Source: Streptomyces niger
Lineage (GTDB): Bacteria; Actinomycetota; Actinomycetes; Streptomycetales; Streptomycetaceae
Length of the DNA: 64,000 bases
Assembly: GCF_000718305.1 (NCBI RefSeq)
Contig: NZ_JOFQ01000012.1
Span: 202,261 to 266,260 of the forward strand
Reading direction: 5' to 3'
Part shown: in pieces, positions 15,582 to 25,181 of the stretch
How positions within the stretch are numbered: position 1 is the first letter of the stretch
Layout: each line of letters starts with the position of its first letter
Position numbers and translations under genes: made by a program
Notes under the pieces: model-generated
The model's input: the letters and a program-made list of their open reading frames with translations, nothing else
Told to the model about the DNA's origin: nothing
Databases searched by the model: none

Positions 15582-16550
15582 GTGGCGGACGAAGACCTCG
15601 GGAGGGCCGGACGGCGGGCCCCGAAGGCGAGCGGGGGCCGGCCCTCGAAGGCGGACCCCGGGCTCTACGGGCCGGACTCCGTGACCTGGCAGCTGCACGG
15701 CGACCCGATGATGTGGATAGCGGGCGTCCGCGCGCTCTACCTCCAGGCGCTGCATCCGCGCGCCGTTCGGGGCGTCATGCAGAACTCCGACTTCCGGCGG
15801 GACGCCTGGGGGCGGCTGATGCGCACCGCCGGGTTCGTCGGCACCACCACCTTCGGCACCACGGAGGCCGCCGAGCGGGCCGGGGCCGCGGTCCGCCGGA
15901 TCCACCGCGGGCTGACCGCCGCCGACCCCGCCACCGGCGAGCGTTACCCCATCGACGAGCCGGGGCTGCTCCTGTGGGTGCACTGCGCCGAGATCGACTC
16001 CTACCTGGAGGTCGTCCGCCGCTCCGGATACGCCGCGAGCGCCGCCCTTCACGGGGCCGCCGGCGACGCGTACATACGGGAGAACCGCACCGCCGCCCGA
16101 CTCGTAGGGCTCGACCCCGCCACCGTTCCAGGGGACCGGGCGCAGCTCGCCGCGTACTTCGAAGAGGTGAGGTCCGAACTGGCCGCGACCCCCGAAGCGG
16201 CGGCCGTCGACGACTTCTTGCGGCGGCCGCCCGCCCCCCTTCCGCTGCTCCCCGTCCGCGCGCTGCTCTGGCGCCAGGTGGCTTCCTTGGCGTACGAAGC
16301 GCTCCCCCCGTATGCGCACGAGCTGTACGGCAGACCGGCACCGCCTCCGGACACGGTGGACCGGAAGCTGCGCGTCGCAGGACGGGTGCTGCGGTCGGTC
16401 CCCGCGACCGTGCGCTGGCAACTGCCCCCGAAACACATCCTCCGCGCGGTGGCCAGACTCGGACCCGGCACGCGCCCGTCGGCCTACAAGCTGTGCCGCC
16501 CGGCCGCCATACTGAGGTCTCACGGTGCTCAGGGGGAGCCACGAGGCTGA
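15582..16550 (+). CDS. Oxygenase MpaB-family / DUF2236 protein
   Basis: 322 residues with the DUF2236 pattern: GDPMMWIAGVRALYLQALHPRAV near the start, then DAWGRLMRTAGFVGTTTFGT, LLLWVHCAEIDSYLEV and a helical C-terminus. The conserved HP and WVH histidines may bind heme; the fungal MpaB and the latex-clearing oxygenase branch carry out oxidative C=C cleavage, but most bacterial members are uncharacterised. It lies 27 nt after the acyl-CoA dehydrogenase and is probably co-transcribed, which hints at isoprenoid, lipid or steroid oxidation. The N-terminal 35 residues are low-complexity. Confidence 0.85.
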   Translation: MADEDLGRAGRRAPKASGGRPSKADPGLYGPDSVTWQLHGDPMMWIAGVRALYLQALHPRAVRGVMQNSDFRRDAWGRLMRTAGFVGTTTFGTTEAAERAGAAVRRIHRGLTAADPATGERYPIDEPGLLLWVHCAEIDSYLEVVRRSGYAASAALHGAAGDAYIRENRTAARLVGLDPATVPGDRAQLAAYFEEVRSELAATPEAAAVDDFLRRPPAPLPLLPVRALLWRQVASLAYEALPPYAHELYGRPAPPPDTVDRKLRVAGRVLRSVPATVRWQLPPKHILRAVARLGPGTRPSAYKLCRPAAILRSHGAQGEPRG

Positions 16551-16577
16551 TTACGGGGACGGGGGCGGCGGCAGGCG

Positions 16578-18764
16578 ATGGGGGAGAGCAGGCTGATCCA
16601 CGGCCGTTACCGGTTGATCGATCTGATCGGGCGCGGGGGGATGGGCGAGGTGTGGCGGGCCCGGGACGAGTCCCTGGGCCGCCGGGTCGCGGTCAAGTGT
16701 CTCAAGCCGCTGGGGCAGCAGCAGGACGCGTCGTTCATGCGGGTGCTGCGGGAGCGGTTCCGCCGCGAGGCGCGAGTGGCCGCCGGGCTGCAGCACCGCG
16801 GCATCACCGTCGTGCACGACTTCGGCGAGGACGACGGCATTCTGTACATCGTCATGGAGCTGCTGGACGGGCGCAATCTCAGCCAGCTTCTGGAGGACAA
16901 CCGCCGGAATCCGCTGCCCGTGCCGGACTTCGCCGACATCGCCGACCAGGTGTCGGCAGCGCTCGCGTACACGCACGAGCAGGCGGTCGTGCACCGGGAC
17001 CTGAAGCCCGCCAACATCGTCCGGATAGCGGACGGGACGGTGAAGATCTGCGACTTCGGCATCGCCCGGCTCGGCCACGACATCGGCTTCACCGCCCGCC
17101 TCACCGGTACCGGCGTCGCGATGGGCACGCCGCATTACATGTCGCCGGAGCAGATCGCGGGCGGCACCATCGACCACCGCAGCGACCTGTACTCCCTGGG
17201 CTGCGTACTGTACGAACTGGCAACGGGGGCACCGCCGTTCGAATTCGACGACGCCTGGGCGGTGCTCGTGGGCCACCGCGACACGGCGCCCGAACCGCTC
17301 CGCAAGCGCCGTCCCGACCTGCCCGAGGCCTACGAGCGCATCGTCCTCGACCTGCTCGCCAAGGACCCCGACGACCGCCCGCGCGACGCCGCCGAACTGG
17401 GCAAGCGCATCGCCACGGCGCGCGCCCCGCAGCAGACCGCCGCGGGGCTGCCCGCCTGGACGGCCGGCATGCGGATCGGCGCGGGGGCCCGGCCGGTCCA
17501 TACGCTCCGCACGCCGCCCCGCGGCGCCGTCGGCGAACTGACGGGCTCCTGGACCGTCGGCTTCGACCTGCGCGGCCCCGACAGCGTCCCGCCCGCCCGC
17601 GGGCGTCCCACGCCCTCACCGGCGGTGCTCGCCGCGCTCGCCGGGCGGCACAACGCCGGGTTGAGCCTGGGCCGGCTGGGCCGCTGGGAGGAGGCGGGCG
17701 AGGCGCACCGCGCGGTCGCCGCCGAGCGGGAGCACGTGCTGGGGCCCGACCACGCCGACACCCTCGCCAGCCGCTTCGAGGTGGCCTTCACCCTGGCGCG
17801 CTCGGGCCGGTTCGCCGACGCGCTGCGCGAGTACGAGACGGTCGCGGCCGGCCGCGAGCGGACGCTCGGCGCCGAGCACGCCGACACGCTCGCCGCCCGC
17901 CAGGAGACCGCATACGTACTCGGCCGCCTCGGCCGCCACTTCGAAGCGCACCAGGTCTACACCTCGGTGCTCGCGGCCCGTGACCGCACGATGGGCGCCG
18001 ACCACCCCGACACCTTGCGCTGCCGCCACAACCTCGCCTACAACCTCAGCCGCCTCGGACGCCTGGAGGACTCCTACGAGATGGCGCGCGAGGTCGCCGC
18101 CGCGCGCGCCCGGGTGCTCGGCGAGCGCCACCCCGAGACCCTGGTCACGCGCCACGAGGTCGCGTACACCCTGGGCCGGTTGGGACGCTGGCCCGAAGCG
18201 CTGCGCACGTACCGGGAGGTGGCCGCGGCGCGCTCCCAGGCGCTCGGCCCGGACCATCCCGATACGCTCGCCGCGACGTACGAGGTCGGGATAAGCCTCG
18301 GGCGGCTGGGCCGCAGCGCGGAGGCGCTGGAGCTCTACCGGGGCCTGGTGGCGGCCCGCACCGAGGCGCAGGGCCCGGAGGACCCGGAGACGCTGCGCGC
18401 GCGGCACGGTCTGGGTGTCAACCTCGGGCGGCTCGGGCGCTGGGAGGAGGCGCTGGCCGAGGCCCGCGAGGTGTGTGCGCTGCGCGAGAAGGCGCTCGGT
18501 CCGGACCATCCGGACACGCTCGTCAGCCGCCGGGAGGTCGCCGTCGGGCTGGGCTGGCTGAAACGTTGGGACGAGGCCCTGTCGGTCTACCGGCAGGTCG
18601 CCGAGGCCCGCGAGCGGGTGCTCGGGCCCGATCATTCGGACGCGCTCGCCAGCCGCACCGACGAGGCGCACTGCCTGGAGCAGCTCGGCCGCGAGGCCGA
18701 GGCGGTCGGCCTGTACCGCCGGGTGGCGGCCCTCCGGCAGCACCGGGGGACGCAGGGAGGCTGA
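16578..18764 (+). CDS. Cytosolic Ser/Thr protein kinase with nine TPR-like repeats
   Basis: 728 residues. A complete Hanks-type kinase domain fills residues 8-280: GRGGMGEVW glycine loop, K40, HRDLKPAN (139-146), DFG (159-161) and GTPHYMSPEQ (183-192). After a linker (about 285-345) come eight full and one partial 42-residue repeats of the form LGRLGRWEEAL-x-YREVAAARE-x-LGPDHPDTL-x-SR-x-EVA, a kinesin-light-chain-like TPR array. There is no transmembrane helix or PASTA domain, unlike PknB-type kinases, so it is soluble and probably recruits partners through the repeats. Substrates are unknown. It follows the DUF2236 gene by 27 nt. Confidence 0.93.
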   Translation: MGESRLIHGRYRLIDLIGRGGMGEVWRARDESLGRRVAVKCLKPLGQQQDASFMRVLRERFRREARVAAGLQHRGITVVHDFGEDDGILYIVMELLDGRNLSQLLEDNRRNPLPVPDFADIADQVSAALAYTHEQAVVHRDLKPANIVRIADGTVKICDFGIARLGHDIGFTARLTGTGVAMGTPHYMSPEQIAGGTIDHRSDLYSLGCVLYELATGAPPFEFDDAWAVLVGHRDTAPEPLRKRRPDLPEAYERIVLDLLAKDPDDRPRDAAELGKRIATARAPQQTAAGLPAWTAGMRIGAGARPVHTLRTPPRGAVGELTGSWTVGFDLRGPDSVPPARGRPTPSPAVLAALAGRHNAGLSLGRLGRWEEAGEAHRAVAAEREHVLGPDHADTLASRFEVAFTLARSGRFADALREYETVAAGRERTLGAEHADTLAARQETAYVLGRLGRHFEAHQVYTSVLAARDRTMGADHPDTLRCRHNLAYNLSRLGRLEDSYEMAREVAAARARVLGERHPETLVTRHEVAYTLGRLGRWPEALRTYREVAAARSQALGPDHPDTLAATYEVGISLGRLGRSAEALELYRGLVAARTEAQGPEDPETLRARHGLGVNLGRLGRWEEALAEAREVCALREKALGPDHPDTLVSRREVAVGLGWLKRWDEALSVYRQVAEARERVLGPDHSDALASRTDEAHCLEQLGREAEAVGLYRRVAALRQHRGTQGG

Positions 18765-18925
18765 GGCGTACCGGGGCCGTGCGGCCGCTGCGGGCGTCGG
18801 CCGAGTGACGTGCGGGCGCCGCCCAGGTGTCCGGTCGTGGTCGGGTGGGAACGTTTCGGAGCGCTGCCCTACCGGAGGGAGGCCGACCTCTGGCCGGTTG
18901 TGATCGCCCCGTGCTACCAAGAGAC

Positions 18926-20479
18926 ATGCCGGAACGGACGTCCTATGACGTGATCATTGTCGGCGGCGGGCACAACGGTCTCGTCGCCGCCGCGTACCTC
19001 GCCCGCGCCGGGCGCAGCGTGCTCGTACTGGAACGGCTCGACCACACCGGTGGCGCGGCCGTCTCCACCAGGGCCTTCGCCGGGATCGACGCCCGGCTCT
19101 CGCGCTACTCCTACCTTGTCAGCCTGCTGCCGCCGAAGATCGTCCAGGATCTCGGGCTGCGCTTCGCCGTTCGGAAGCGCACCGTCTCCTCGTACACCCC
19201 CACCGACCGCGACGGCCGGCCCACCGGGCTCCTCGTGGGCGGCGGTCCGGCCCGCACTCGTGCCGCGTTCGAAGCGCTGACCGGCTCGGACCGCGAGTAC
19301 GAGGCCTGGGAACGCTTCTACGGGACGACGGCGCGGGTCGCCGCGCGCGTCTTCCCGACCCTCACCGAACCGCTGCCCACTCGTGCGGAGCTCCGCGCCC
19401 GCATCGACGACGAGGACGCCTGGCAGGCCCTCTTCGAGCGGCCGATCGGCGAGACCATCGAGAAGACCTTCGCCGACGACCTCGTACGCGGCGTCGTCCT
19501 CACCGACGGCCTGATCGGCACCTTCGCCGCCGCGCACGACGAGACGCTGCGGCAGAACCGCTGCTTCCTGTACCACGTCATCGGCGGCGGCACCGGCGAC
19601 TGGGACGTGCCGCTCGGCGGCATGGGGGCGCTCACGGACGCGCTGGCCCGGGCCGCACGGCAGGCCGGCGCCGAGATCGCCACCGGCCATGAGGTGACCC
19701 GGCTCGCCACGGACGGCACGGCAGCCGAAGTCACCTGTGAGCAAGGCACGTTCGGCGCCCGCCACGTGCTGGTGAACGCCTCCCCCGAGGCGCTGGCCGG
19801 GCTCCTCGGGGAGCAGCCGCCGGAGCCGGCCGAAGGTGCCCAGCTCAAGGTCAACATGTTGCTGACGCGACTGCCGCGCCTACGGGACGGCGGCGTCGAC
19901 CCCCGAGAGGCGTTCTCCGGCACCTTCCACATCGCGGAGGGGTACGAACAGCTGGAGACGGCCTACCAACAGGCCGCGGCCGGTGCGCTCCCCACGGCAC
20001 CGCCCAGCGAGATCTACTGCCACTCCCTGACCGACCCGTCCATCCTCGCCCCCGACCTCGTACGCCAGGGCTACCAGACCCTCACGCTCTTCGGGCTGCA
20101 CACCCCGGCGCGCCTCTTCGCCGGCGACAACGACGCACAACGGGAGAGCCTGCTGCGGGCCACCGTCGAGCAACTGGACGCGCACCTCGCGGAGCCGCTG
20201 GCCGACTGCCTGGCCCACGACGCCGACGGCCGCCCCTGCATCGAGGCGAAGAGCCCGCTGGACCTGGAACGCGACCTCCGCCTTCCCGGCGGCAACATCT
20301 TCCACGGCGACCTGTCCTTCCCGTACGCGGAGGACCACGTGGACGACACCCCCGCCGCCCGCTGGGGCGTCGCCACCGGCCACCCCAACGTCCTGCTCTG
20401 CGGCGCGGGCGCACCGCGCGGCGGCGGCGTCAGCGGCATCCCCGGCCACAACGCGGCAATGGCCGTCCTGACGACCTGA
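18926..20479 (+). CDS. FAD-dependent phytoene-desaturase/PYROXD2-like oxidoreductase
   Basis: 517 residues. An N-terminal Rossmann dinucleotide fold (YDVIIVGGGHNGLVAAAYLARAGRSVLVLE) binds FAD. The second signature GDWDVPLGGMGALTDALARAA and the C-terminal FAD-binding end (NVLLCGAGAPRGGGVSGIPGHNAA) are those of phytoene-desaturase-like proteins. The length is closer to the PYROXD2 branch than to carotenoid CrtI, and no carotenoid genes are adjacent. The likely reaction is a dehydrogenation or isomerisation of a lipid, but the substrate is unknown. The ATG at 18926 begins the fold directly; a weak AGAG precedes it. Confidence 0.88.
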   Translation: MPERTSYDVIIVGGGHNGLVAAAYLARAGRSVLVLERLDHTGGAAVSTRAFAGIDARLSRYSYLVSLLPPKIVQDLGLRFAVRKRTVSSYTPTDRDGRPTGLLVGGGPARTRAAFEALTGSDREYEAWERFYGTTARVAARVFPTLTEPLPTRAELRARIDDEDAWQALFERPIGETIEKTFADDLVRGVVLTDGLIGTFAAAHDETLRQNRCFLYHVIGGGTGDWDVPLGGMGALTDALARAARQAGAEIATGHEVTRLATDGTAAEVTCEQGTFGARHVLVNASPEALAGLLGEQPPEPAEGAQLKVNMLLTRLPRLRDGGVDPREAFSGTFHIAEGYEQLETAYQQAAAGALPTAPPSEIYCHSLTDPSILAPDLVRQGYQTLTLFGLHTPARLFAGDNDAQRESLLRATVEQLDAHLAEPLADCLAHDADGRPCIEAKSPLDLERDLRLPGGNIFHGDLSFPYAEDHVDDTPAARWGVATGHPNVLLCGAGAPRGGGVSGIPGHNAAMAVLTT

Positions 20480-20542
20480 CCGCCCCACCCCGGCCTCCAC
20501 CACCCCACCCCGGCCTCCACCGCCCCCTCGGCCTCCGCCGGC

Positions 20543-20570
20543 CCGCCCCGGCCTTCCCCGGCCGGGGCGG
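20543..20570 (+). terminator. Hairpin terminator after the oxidoreductase
   Basis: CCGCCCCGGCC (20543-20553), 6-nt loop, GGCCGGGGCGG (20560-20570). Upstream of it, 20485-20530 holds a pyrimidine-rich direct repeat of CACCCCGGCCTCCACC. Confidence 0.7.
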
Positions 20571-20618
20571 AGCCTGTCGGCGGTCCTGGGGCCGTCAGGC
20601 ACAACCGACAGCCGCAAA

Positions 20619-20633
20619 CTGACGTTGCGTCAG
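20619..20633. promoter_or_regulatory. Palindromic operator CTGAC-N5-GTCAG (site 1)
   Basis: CTGACGTTGCGTCAG followed by AAAAACTCTT, 43 bp before the nitronate-monooxygenase-like gene. The same palindrome and flank occur at 29501-29515. Confidence 0.65.
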
Positions 20634-20676
20634 AAAAACTCTTCCCTCGTGTGGCGTGCTGCGGCATCCTGCGCCC

Positions 20677-21777
20677 ATGCAGACGGAGTTGAGCAGCACA
20701 CTGGGGGCCGAGCACGCCGTCTTCGGGTTCACGCCGTTTCCCGCCGTGGCCGCGGCGATCAGCCGCGCGGGCGGATTCGGGGTGCTCGGCGCGGTACGGT
20801 ACGGCGCCGCCGACGACCTCGCGCGCGACCTGGACTGGATGCAGGAGCACACCGAAGGCCTGCCGTACGGCCTGGACGTGGTGATGCCCGCGAAGAAGGT
20901 CGAGGGCGTCACCGAGGCCGACATCGAAGCGATGATCCCCGAGGCCCACCGCGCGTACGTCGAGGAGACGCTCGCCGCACACGGCGTGCCGCCGCTTCCC
21001 GAGGGCGAGGCGTCCGGGTGGCGGATCACCGGATGGCTGGAGCAGGTGGCCCGCTCCCAGCTGGACGTCGCCTTCGACTACCCGATCAAGCTGCTCGCCA
21101 ACGCGCTCGGCTCGCCGCCGCCCGATGTCGTCCGCCGCGCCCACGACCACGGCGTCCTCGTGGCCGCACTGGCGGGCAGCCCCCGGCACGCCCGGCACCA
21201 CCAGGAAGCCGGCATCGACGTCATCGTCGCGCAGGGCTACGAGGCGGGCGGGCACACCGGCGAGATCGCCACGATGGTGCTGACCCCCGAAGTCGTACGC
21301 GCCGTCGACCCGCTCCCCGTGCTGGCCGCCGGCGGCATCGGCACCGGCGAACAGGTCGCGGCGGGCCTCGCCCTCGGGGCGCAGGGTGTCTGGCTCGGCT
21401 CGGTCTGGCTGACCACCGAGGAGGCCGAACTGCACTCGCCGCTGCTCACTCGGAAGCTGCTCGCCGCCGGCCCCGGAGACACCGTCCGCTCGCGCGCCCT
21501 CACGGGGAAGCCCGCACGGCAGCTGCGTACGGAGTGGACCGATGCCTGGGACGATCCGACGGGCCCCGGCCCGCTGCCCATGCCGCTGCAGGGCCTGCTG
21601 GTCGCCGACGCGCTCACGCGCATCCAGAAGTACGAGACGGAGGCGCTGCTCGGCACCCCGGTCGGCCAGATCGTCGGACAGATGAACAGCACCCGCAGCG
21701 TGCAGGCCGTCTTCGACGACCTCACCCGCGGGTTCGAACGCGCCATCGACCGCATCAACCGCATCGCCGGCCGTTGA
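20677..21777 (+). CDS. Nitronate monooxygenase / 2-nitropropane dioxygenase-like flavoprotein
   Basis: A 366-residue FMN TIM barrel. Seen are AISRAGGFGVLGAVRY near the start, GYEAGGHTGEIATMVLTPEVV (FMN phosphate and catalytic-histidine region), and VLAAGGIGTGEQVAAGLALGAQGVWLGSVWL. Homologues sit in mycobacterial steroid-degradation loci, where the role may be an enoyl-reductase or flavin oxidation, not nitronate breakdown. ATG at 20677 lacks a ribosome site; CATCCT (20665-20670) lies 6 nt before it, suggesting a leaderless message. It is followed after 12 nt by an acyl-CoA ligase. Confidence 0.9.
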   Translation: MQTELSSTLGAEHAVFGFTPFPAVAAAISRAGGFGVLGAVRYGAADDLARDLDWMQEHTEGLPYGLDVVMPAKKVEGVTEADIEAMIPEAHRAYVEETLAAHGVPPLPEGEASGWRITGWLEQVARSQLDVAFDYPIKLLANALGSPPPDVVRRAHDHGVLVAALAGSPRHARHHQEAGIDVIVAQGYEAGGHTGEIATMVLTPEVVRAVDPLPVLAAGGIGTGEQVAAGLALGAQGVWLGSVWLTTEEAELHSPLLTRKLLAAGPGDTVRSRALTGKPARQLRTEWTDAWDDPTGPGPLPMPLQGLLVADALTRIQKYETEALLGTPVGQIVGQMNSTRSVQAVFDDLTRGFERAIDRINRIAGR

Positions 21778-21789
21778 GGAGGGCTGCAC

Positions 21790-23376
21790 ATGAAGGGCGA
21801 CACCACGACACGAGAGCCGCAACCCGGGACACCGGCCCCCAGCGGCTTCTGGGCCCAGGCCACCGCGGCGCCGGACCGCACCGTGCTCGTCGCACCGGAC
21901 GGCGAGGAGTGGACGGCGGGCCGCCTGCATGCCGCCTGCAACCGTCTCGTGCACGGCCTGCGCGCCGCCGGACTGCGCCGCGGCGACGCGTTCGCCGTCG
22001 TCCTGCCCAACGGGGTGGAGTTCTTCACCGCCTACCTCGCCGCCAGCCAGGCCGGGTTCTACCTCGTGCCCGTCAACCACCACCTCGTCGGCCCGGAGAT
22101 CGCCTGGATCGTCGCCGACTCCGGCGCCAAGGTGCTCATCACGCACGAGCGCTTCGGGGACGCGGCCCGCTCCGCGGCGGACGAGGCCGGACTGCCCGCC
22201 GCACACCGGTACGCGGTCGGCGCCGTCGACGGCTTCCGCCCGTACGCCGAGCTCCTTCAGGGGCAGCCGGAGACGCCCCCCGAGGAGCGCACGCTCGGCT
22301 GGGTCATGAACTACACCTCCGGCACCACCGGACGCCCGCGCGGCATCCGCCGCCCGCTGCCCGGCAAGCCCCCCGAGGAGACCCATCTCGGCGGCTTTCT
22401 CGGGATCTTCGGCATCCGGCCCTTCGACGACAACGTGCATCTCGTGTGCTCGCCGCTCTACCACACGGCCGTCCTGCAGTTCTCCGGCGCCTCGCTGCAC
22501 ATCGGCCACCGGCTCGTCCTCATGGACCGCTGGACCCCCGAAGAGATGCTGCGCCTCATCGACACGTACCGCTGCACGCACACCCACATGGTGCCCACCC
22601 AGTTCCACCGGCTGCTCGCCCTTCCGGAGGAGATCAGGAACCGGTACGACGTGTCCGCCATGCGGCACGCCATCCACGGTGCGGCGCCCTGCCCGGACCA
22701 CGTCAAACGCGCCATGATCGACTGGTGGGGAAGCTGCGTCGAGGAGTACTACGCGGCCAGCGAGGGCGGCGGCGCCTTCGCCACCGCCGAGGACTGGCTC
22801 AAGAAACCCGGCACGGTCGGCAAAGCCTGGCCCATCAGCGAACTCGCGGTCTTCGACGACGACGGCAACCGCCTCCCGCCCGGCGAGGTCGGCACCGTCT
22901 ACATGAAGATGGCCACCGGCGGTTTCCGCTATCACAAGGACGACGGCAAGACCGAGAAGAACCGCATCGGCGACTTCTTCACCGTCGGCGACCTCGGCTA
23001 CCTCGACGAGGACGGCTACCTCTTCCTGCGCGACCGCAAGATCGACATGATCATCTCCGGCGGCGTCAACATCTACCCCGCCGAGATCGAGGCCGCCCTG
23101 CTCGCCCACCCCGCCGTCGCCGACGCCGCCGCCTTCGGCATCCCCCACGACGACTGGGGCGAGGAGGTCAAGGCCGTCGTGCAGCCCGAGGAAGGCCGCA
23201 CAGCGGGCCCGGAACTGGCCGCCGAGATACTGGACCACTGCGCCACCCGACTGGCCGGCTACAAGCGCCCCAAGAGCGTCGACTTCCTCGCCGCCATGCC
23301 CCGTGACCCCAACGGCAAGCTCTACAAGAGGCGGCTGCGCGCACCGTACTGGGAGGGCCGCGAACGCGCCCTCTGA
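21790..23376 (+). CDS. Acyl-CoA synthetase (AMP-forming, FadD-type)
   Basis: A 528-residue ANL-family ligase activating a carboxylic acid with ATP and CoA. Motifs: the P-loop-like A3 core YTSGTTGRPRGI, the hinge-proximal GDLGYLDEDGYLFLRDRKIDMIISGGVNIYP, and the terminal PNGKLYKRRL with the catalytic lysine. GAGGAGGGCT precedes the ATG at 21790. It is tightly linked to the nitronate-monooxygenase-like gene and shares its operator. The substrate acid is unknown; the neighbourhood suggests a branched or steroid-derived acid. Confidence 0.93.
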   Translation: MKGDTTTREPQPGTPAPSGFWAQATAAPDRTVLVAPDGEEWTAGRLHAACNRLVHGLRAAGLRRGDAFAVVLPNGVEFFTAYLAASQAGFYLVPVNHHLVGPEIAWIVADSGAKVLITHERFGDAARSAADEAGLPAAHRYAVGAVDGFRPYAELLQGQPETPPEERTLGWVMNYTSGTTGRPRGIRRPLPGKPPEETHLGGFLGIFGIRPFDDNVHLVCSPLYHTAVLQFSGASLHIGHRLVLMDRWTPEEMLRLIDTYRCTHTHMVPTQFHRLLALPEEIRNRYDVSAMRHAIHGAAPCPDHVKRAMIDWWGSCVEEYYAASEGGGAFATAEDWLKKPGTVGKAWPISELAVFDDDGNRLPPGEVGTVYMKMATGGFRYHKDDGKTEKNRIGDFFTVGDLGYLDEDGYLFLRDRKIDMIISGGVNIYPAEIEAALLAHPAVADAAAFGIPHDDWGEEVKAVVQPEEGRTAGPELAAEILDHCATRLAGYKRPKSVDFLAAMPRDPNGKLYKRRLRAPYWEGRERAL

Positions 23377-23432
23377 GACACGGCGCGGCGGCCGGGGCCA
23401 CCGGAGCCCGCCGCGCCCCGATGCCGCCTCCC

Positions 23433-23467
23433 TTGACCCGGACGGAGGCTGGGCACAGGATCGCGCC
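23433..23467 (+). promoter_or_regulatory. Leaderless promoter of the second acyl-CoA ligase
   Basis: TTGACC (23433-23438), 17-bp spacer, CAGGAT (23456-23461), then 6 nt to the ATG at 23468. This is the best -35/-10 pair in the window. Confidence 0.7.
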
Positions 23468-25015
23468 ATGGCTGGAGTGCGGAGCAGTACGGTCGACGGG
23501 ATGCTGCGGCGGAGCGCCCGGCGGGTGCCGGAGCGCACGGCGGTGCGGTACGCCGAACGCTCCTGGTCCTACCGGGAGCTGGACGAGGCGGTCACCGCCG
23601 CCGCCCGGCTGCTTCTCGGCGAGGGACTGCGCCCCGGCGACCGGGTCGGCTCCTACGGACACAACTCCGACGCCTACCTGATCGGCTTCCTCGCCTGCGC
23701 CCGCGCCGGCCTCGTCCACGTACCCGTCAACCACCACATCACGGGCGACGACCTCCGCTACATCGTCGAACAATCCGGCAGCTCGCTGGTTCTCACCGAC
23801 CCCGCCCTCGCGCACGAACTTCCGGCGGGGGCGCCCGCACTGCCGCTGCGCGACGCCGCCGACGGGCTGCTCGCCCGGCTGGACCGGCTGCGCGCCGACC
23901 CCTCGGCCCTCGCCGCGCTGCCGCCGCTCGGCGACGTCGACGGGGAGAGCCTCGTCCAGCTGCTCTACACCTCGGGCACCACCGCGCTCCCCAAAGGCGC
24001 GATGATGACCCACCGCGCCCTCGTGCACGAATACGTCAGCGCCATCACGGCCCTGCACCTCACCGAAGCCGACCGGCCGCTGCACTCCCTGCCGCTCTAC
24101 CACTCCGCCCAGATGCACGTCTTCCTGCTGCCCTACCTGGCCGTGGGAGCGGAGAACACCATCCTGGACGCGCCCGCGGCCGACACCATCTTCGAGCTGG
24201 TGGGCGCGGGCCGGGCGGACAGCCTCTTCGCGCCGCCCACGGTGTGGATCGGCCTCTCCCACCACCCCGACTTCGCCGCGCGCGACCTCACCGGGCTGCG
24301 CAAGGCGTACTACGGGGCGTCGATCATGCCGGTACCCGTACTGGAGCGGCTCCGCGGCCGCCTCCCCGACCTCGCCTTCTACAACTGCTTCGGGCAGAGC
24401 GAGATCGGCCCGCTGGCCACGGTGCTGGGGCCCGACGAGCACGAGGGGCGGATGGACTCCTGCGGACGGCCGGTGCTCTTCGTGGAGGCACGGGTCGTCG
24501 ACGAGGAGGGCCGGGACGTGCCCGACGGGACGCCGGGCGAGGTCGTCTACCGCTCGCCGCAACTGTGCGAGGGCTACTGGGAGAAGCCGGAGGAGACCGC
24601 GGCCGCCTTCAGGGACGGCTGGTTCCGCTCCGGCGACCTCGCCGTCCGCGACCCCGACGGGTACCTCACCGTCGTCGACCGGGTGAAGGACGTCATCAAC
24701 TCGGGCGGTGTGCTGGTCGCCTCACGGCAGGTCGAGGACGTGCTGTACGAGCACCCGAAGGTCGCCGAGGTCGCGGTGATCGGATTGCCGGACGACCGGT
24801 GGATCGAGGCGGTCACGGCGGTGGTCGTACCGAAGTCGGACGCCGGAGACCTCGACGAGCAGGAACTGATCGCCGCCGCCCGCACCCGGCTGCCCGCCTT
24901 CAAGACGCCCAAGCGCGTCGTCCTCGTCCCCGAGCTCCCGCGCAACGCCAGCGGCAAGATCCTCAAGCGGGAGCTCCGGGACCGGCTGGGACGGCGGAGG
25001 GACGGGAGGGCCTGA
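23468..25015 (+). CDS. Acyl-CoA synthetase (AMP-forming, FadD-type)
   Basis: 515 residues. The ANL motifs are intact: LYTSGTTALPKGAMMTHRA, ASIMPVPVLERL, YNCFGQSEIGPLATVL, FRSGDLAVRDPDGYLTVVDRVKDVINSGG and the terminal ASGKILKREL. It differs clearly from the ligase just upstream, so it is not a recent duplicate. It has its own promoter with no 5' leader, so it can be expressed separately from the upstream pair. It probably activates a fatty or side-chain acid; the exact substrate is not readable. Confidence 0.93.
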   Translation: MAGVRSSTVDGMLRRSARRVPERTAVRYAERSWSYRELDEAVTAAARLLLGEGLRPGDRVGSYGHNSDAYLIGFLACARAGLVHVPVNHHITGDDLRYIVEQSGSSLVLTDPALAHELPAGAPALPLRDAADGLLARLDRLRADPSALAALPPLGDVDGESLVQLLYTSGTTALPKGAMMTHRALVHEYVSAITALHLTEADRPLHSLPLYHSAQMHVFLLPYLAVGAENTILDAPAADTIFELVGAGRADSLFAPPTVWIGLSHHPDFAARDLTGLRKAYYGASIMPVPVLERLRGRLPDLAFYNCFGQSEIGPLATVLGPDEHEGRMDSCGRPVLFVEARVVDEEGRDVPDGTPGEVVYRSPQLCEGYWEKPEETAAAFRDGWFRSGDLAVRDPDGYLTVVDRVKDVINSGGVLVASRQVEDVLYEHPKVAEVAVIGLPDDRWIEAVTAVVVPKSDAGDLDEQELIAAARTRLPAFKTPKRVVLVPELPRNASGKILKRELRDRLGRRRDGRA

Positions 25016-25181
25016 GGCGCCCGGTGGTTGCGCCGGCCGAGCGGTCGATGCGGCTGCGGCATGCCGCCCGACCTGCGGTGACGAGCCGTTGCGGGGTGAC
25101 TGTCAGTGGTGCCTGCCATGCTGTGAATCGTTCGGGAAACCGGGTGGTGCGGGCCGTGAACGACCGGCGGCCGGACACCGC

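Noticed and set aside
17630..18740. Regular repeats resembling a CRISPR or DNA satellite
   Set aside because: The period is 126 bp, in frame, and encodes 42-residue TPR units; it is a protein repeat.
18926..20479. Carotenoid biosynthesis gene (crtI)
   Set aside because: Phytoene-desaturase-like fold, but PYROXD2-like features and no crtB, crtE or other carotenoid genes nearby.
20071..23538. An uninterrupted 1155-codon minus-strand frame opposite three plus-strand genes
   Set aside because: The plus-strand genes have clear family motifs. The antisense frame is open only because GC-rich codons exclude stops; its sequence shows no domain.
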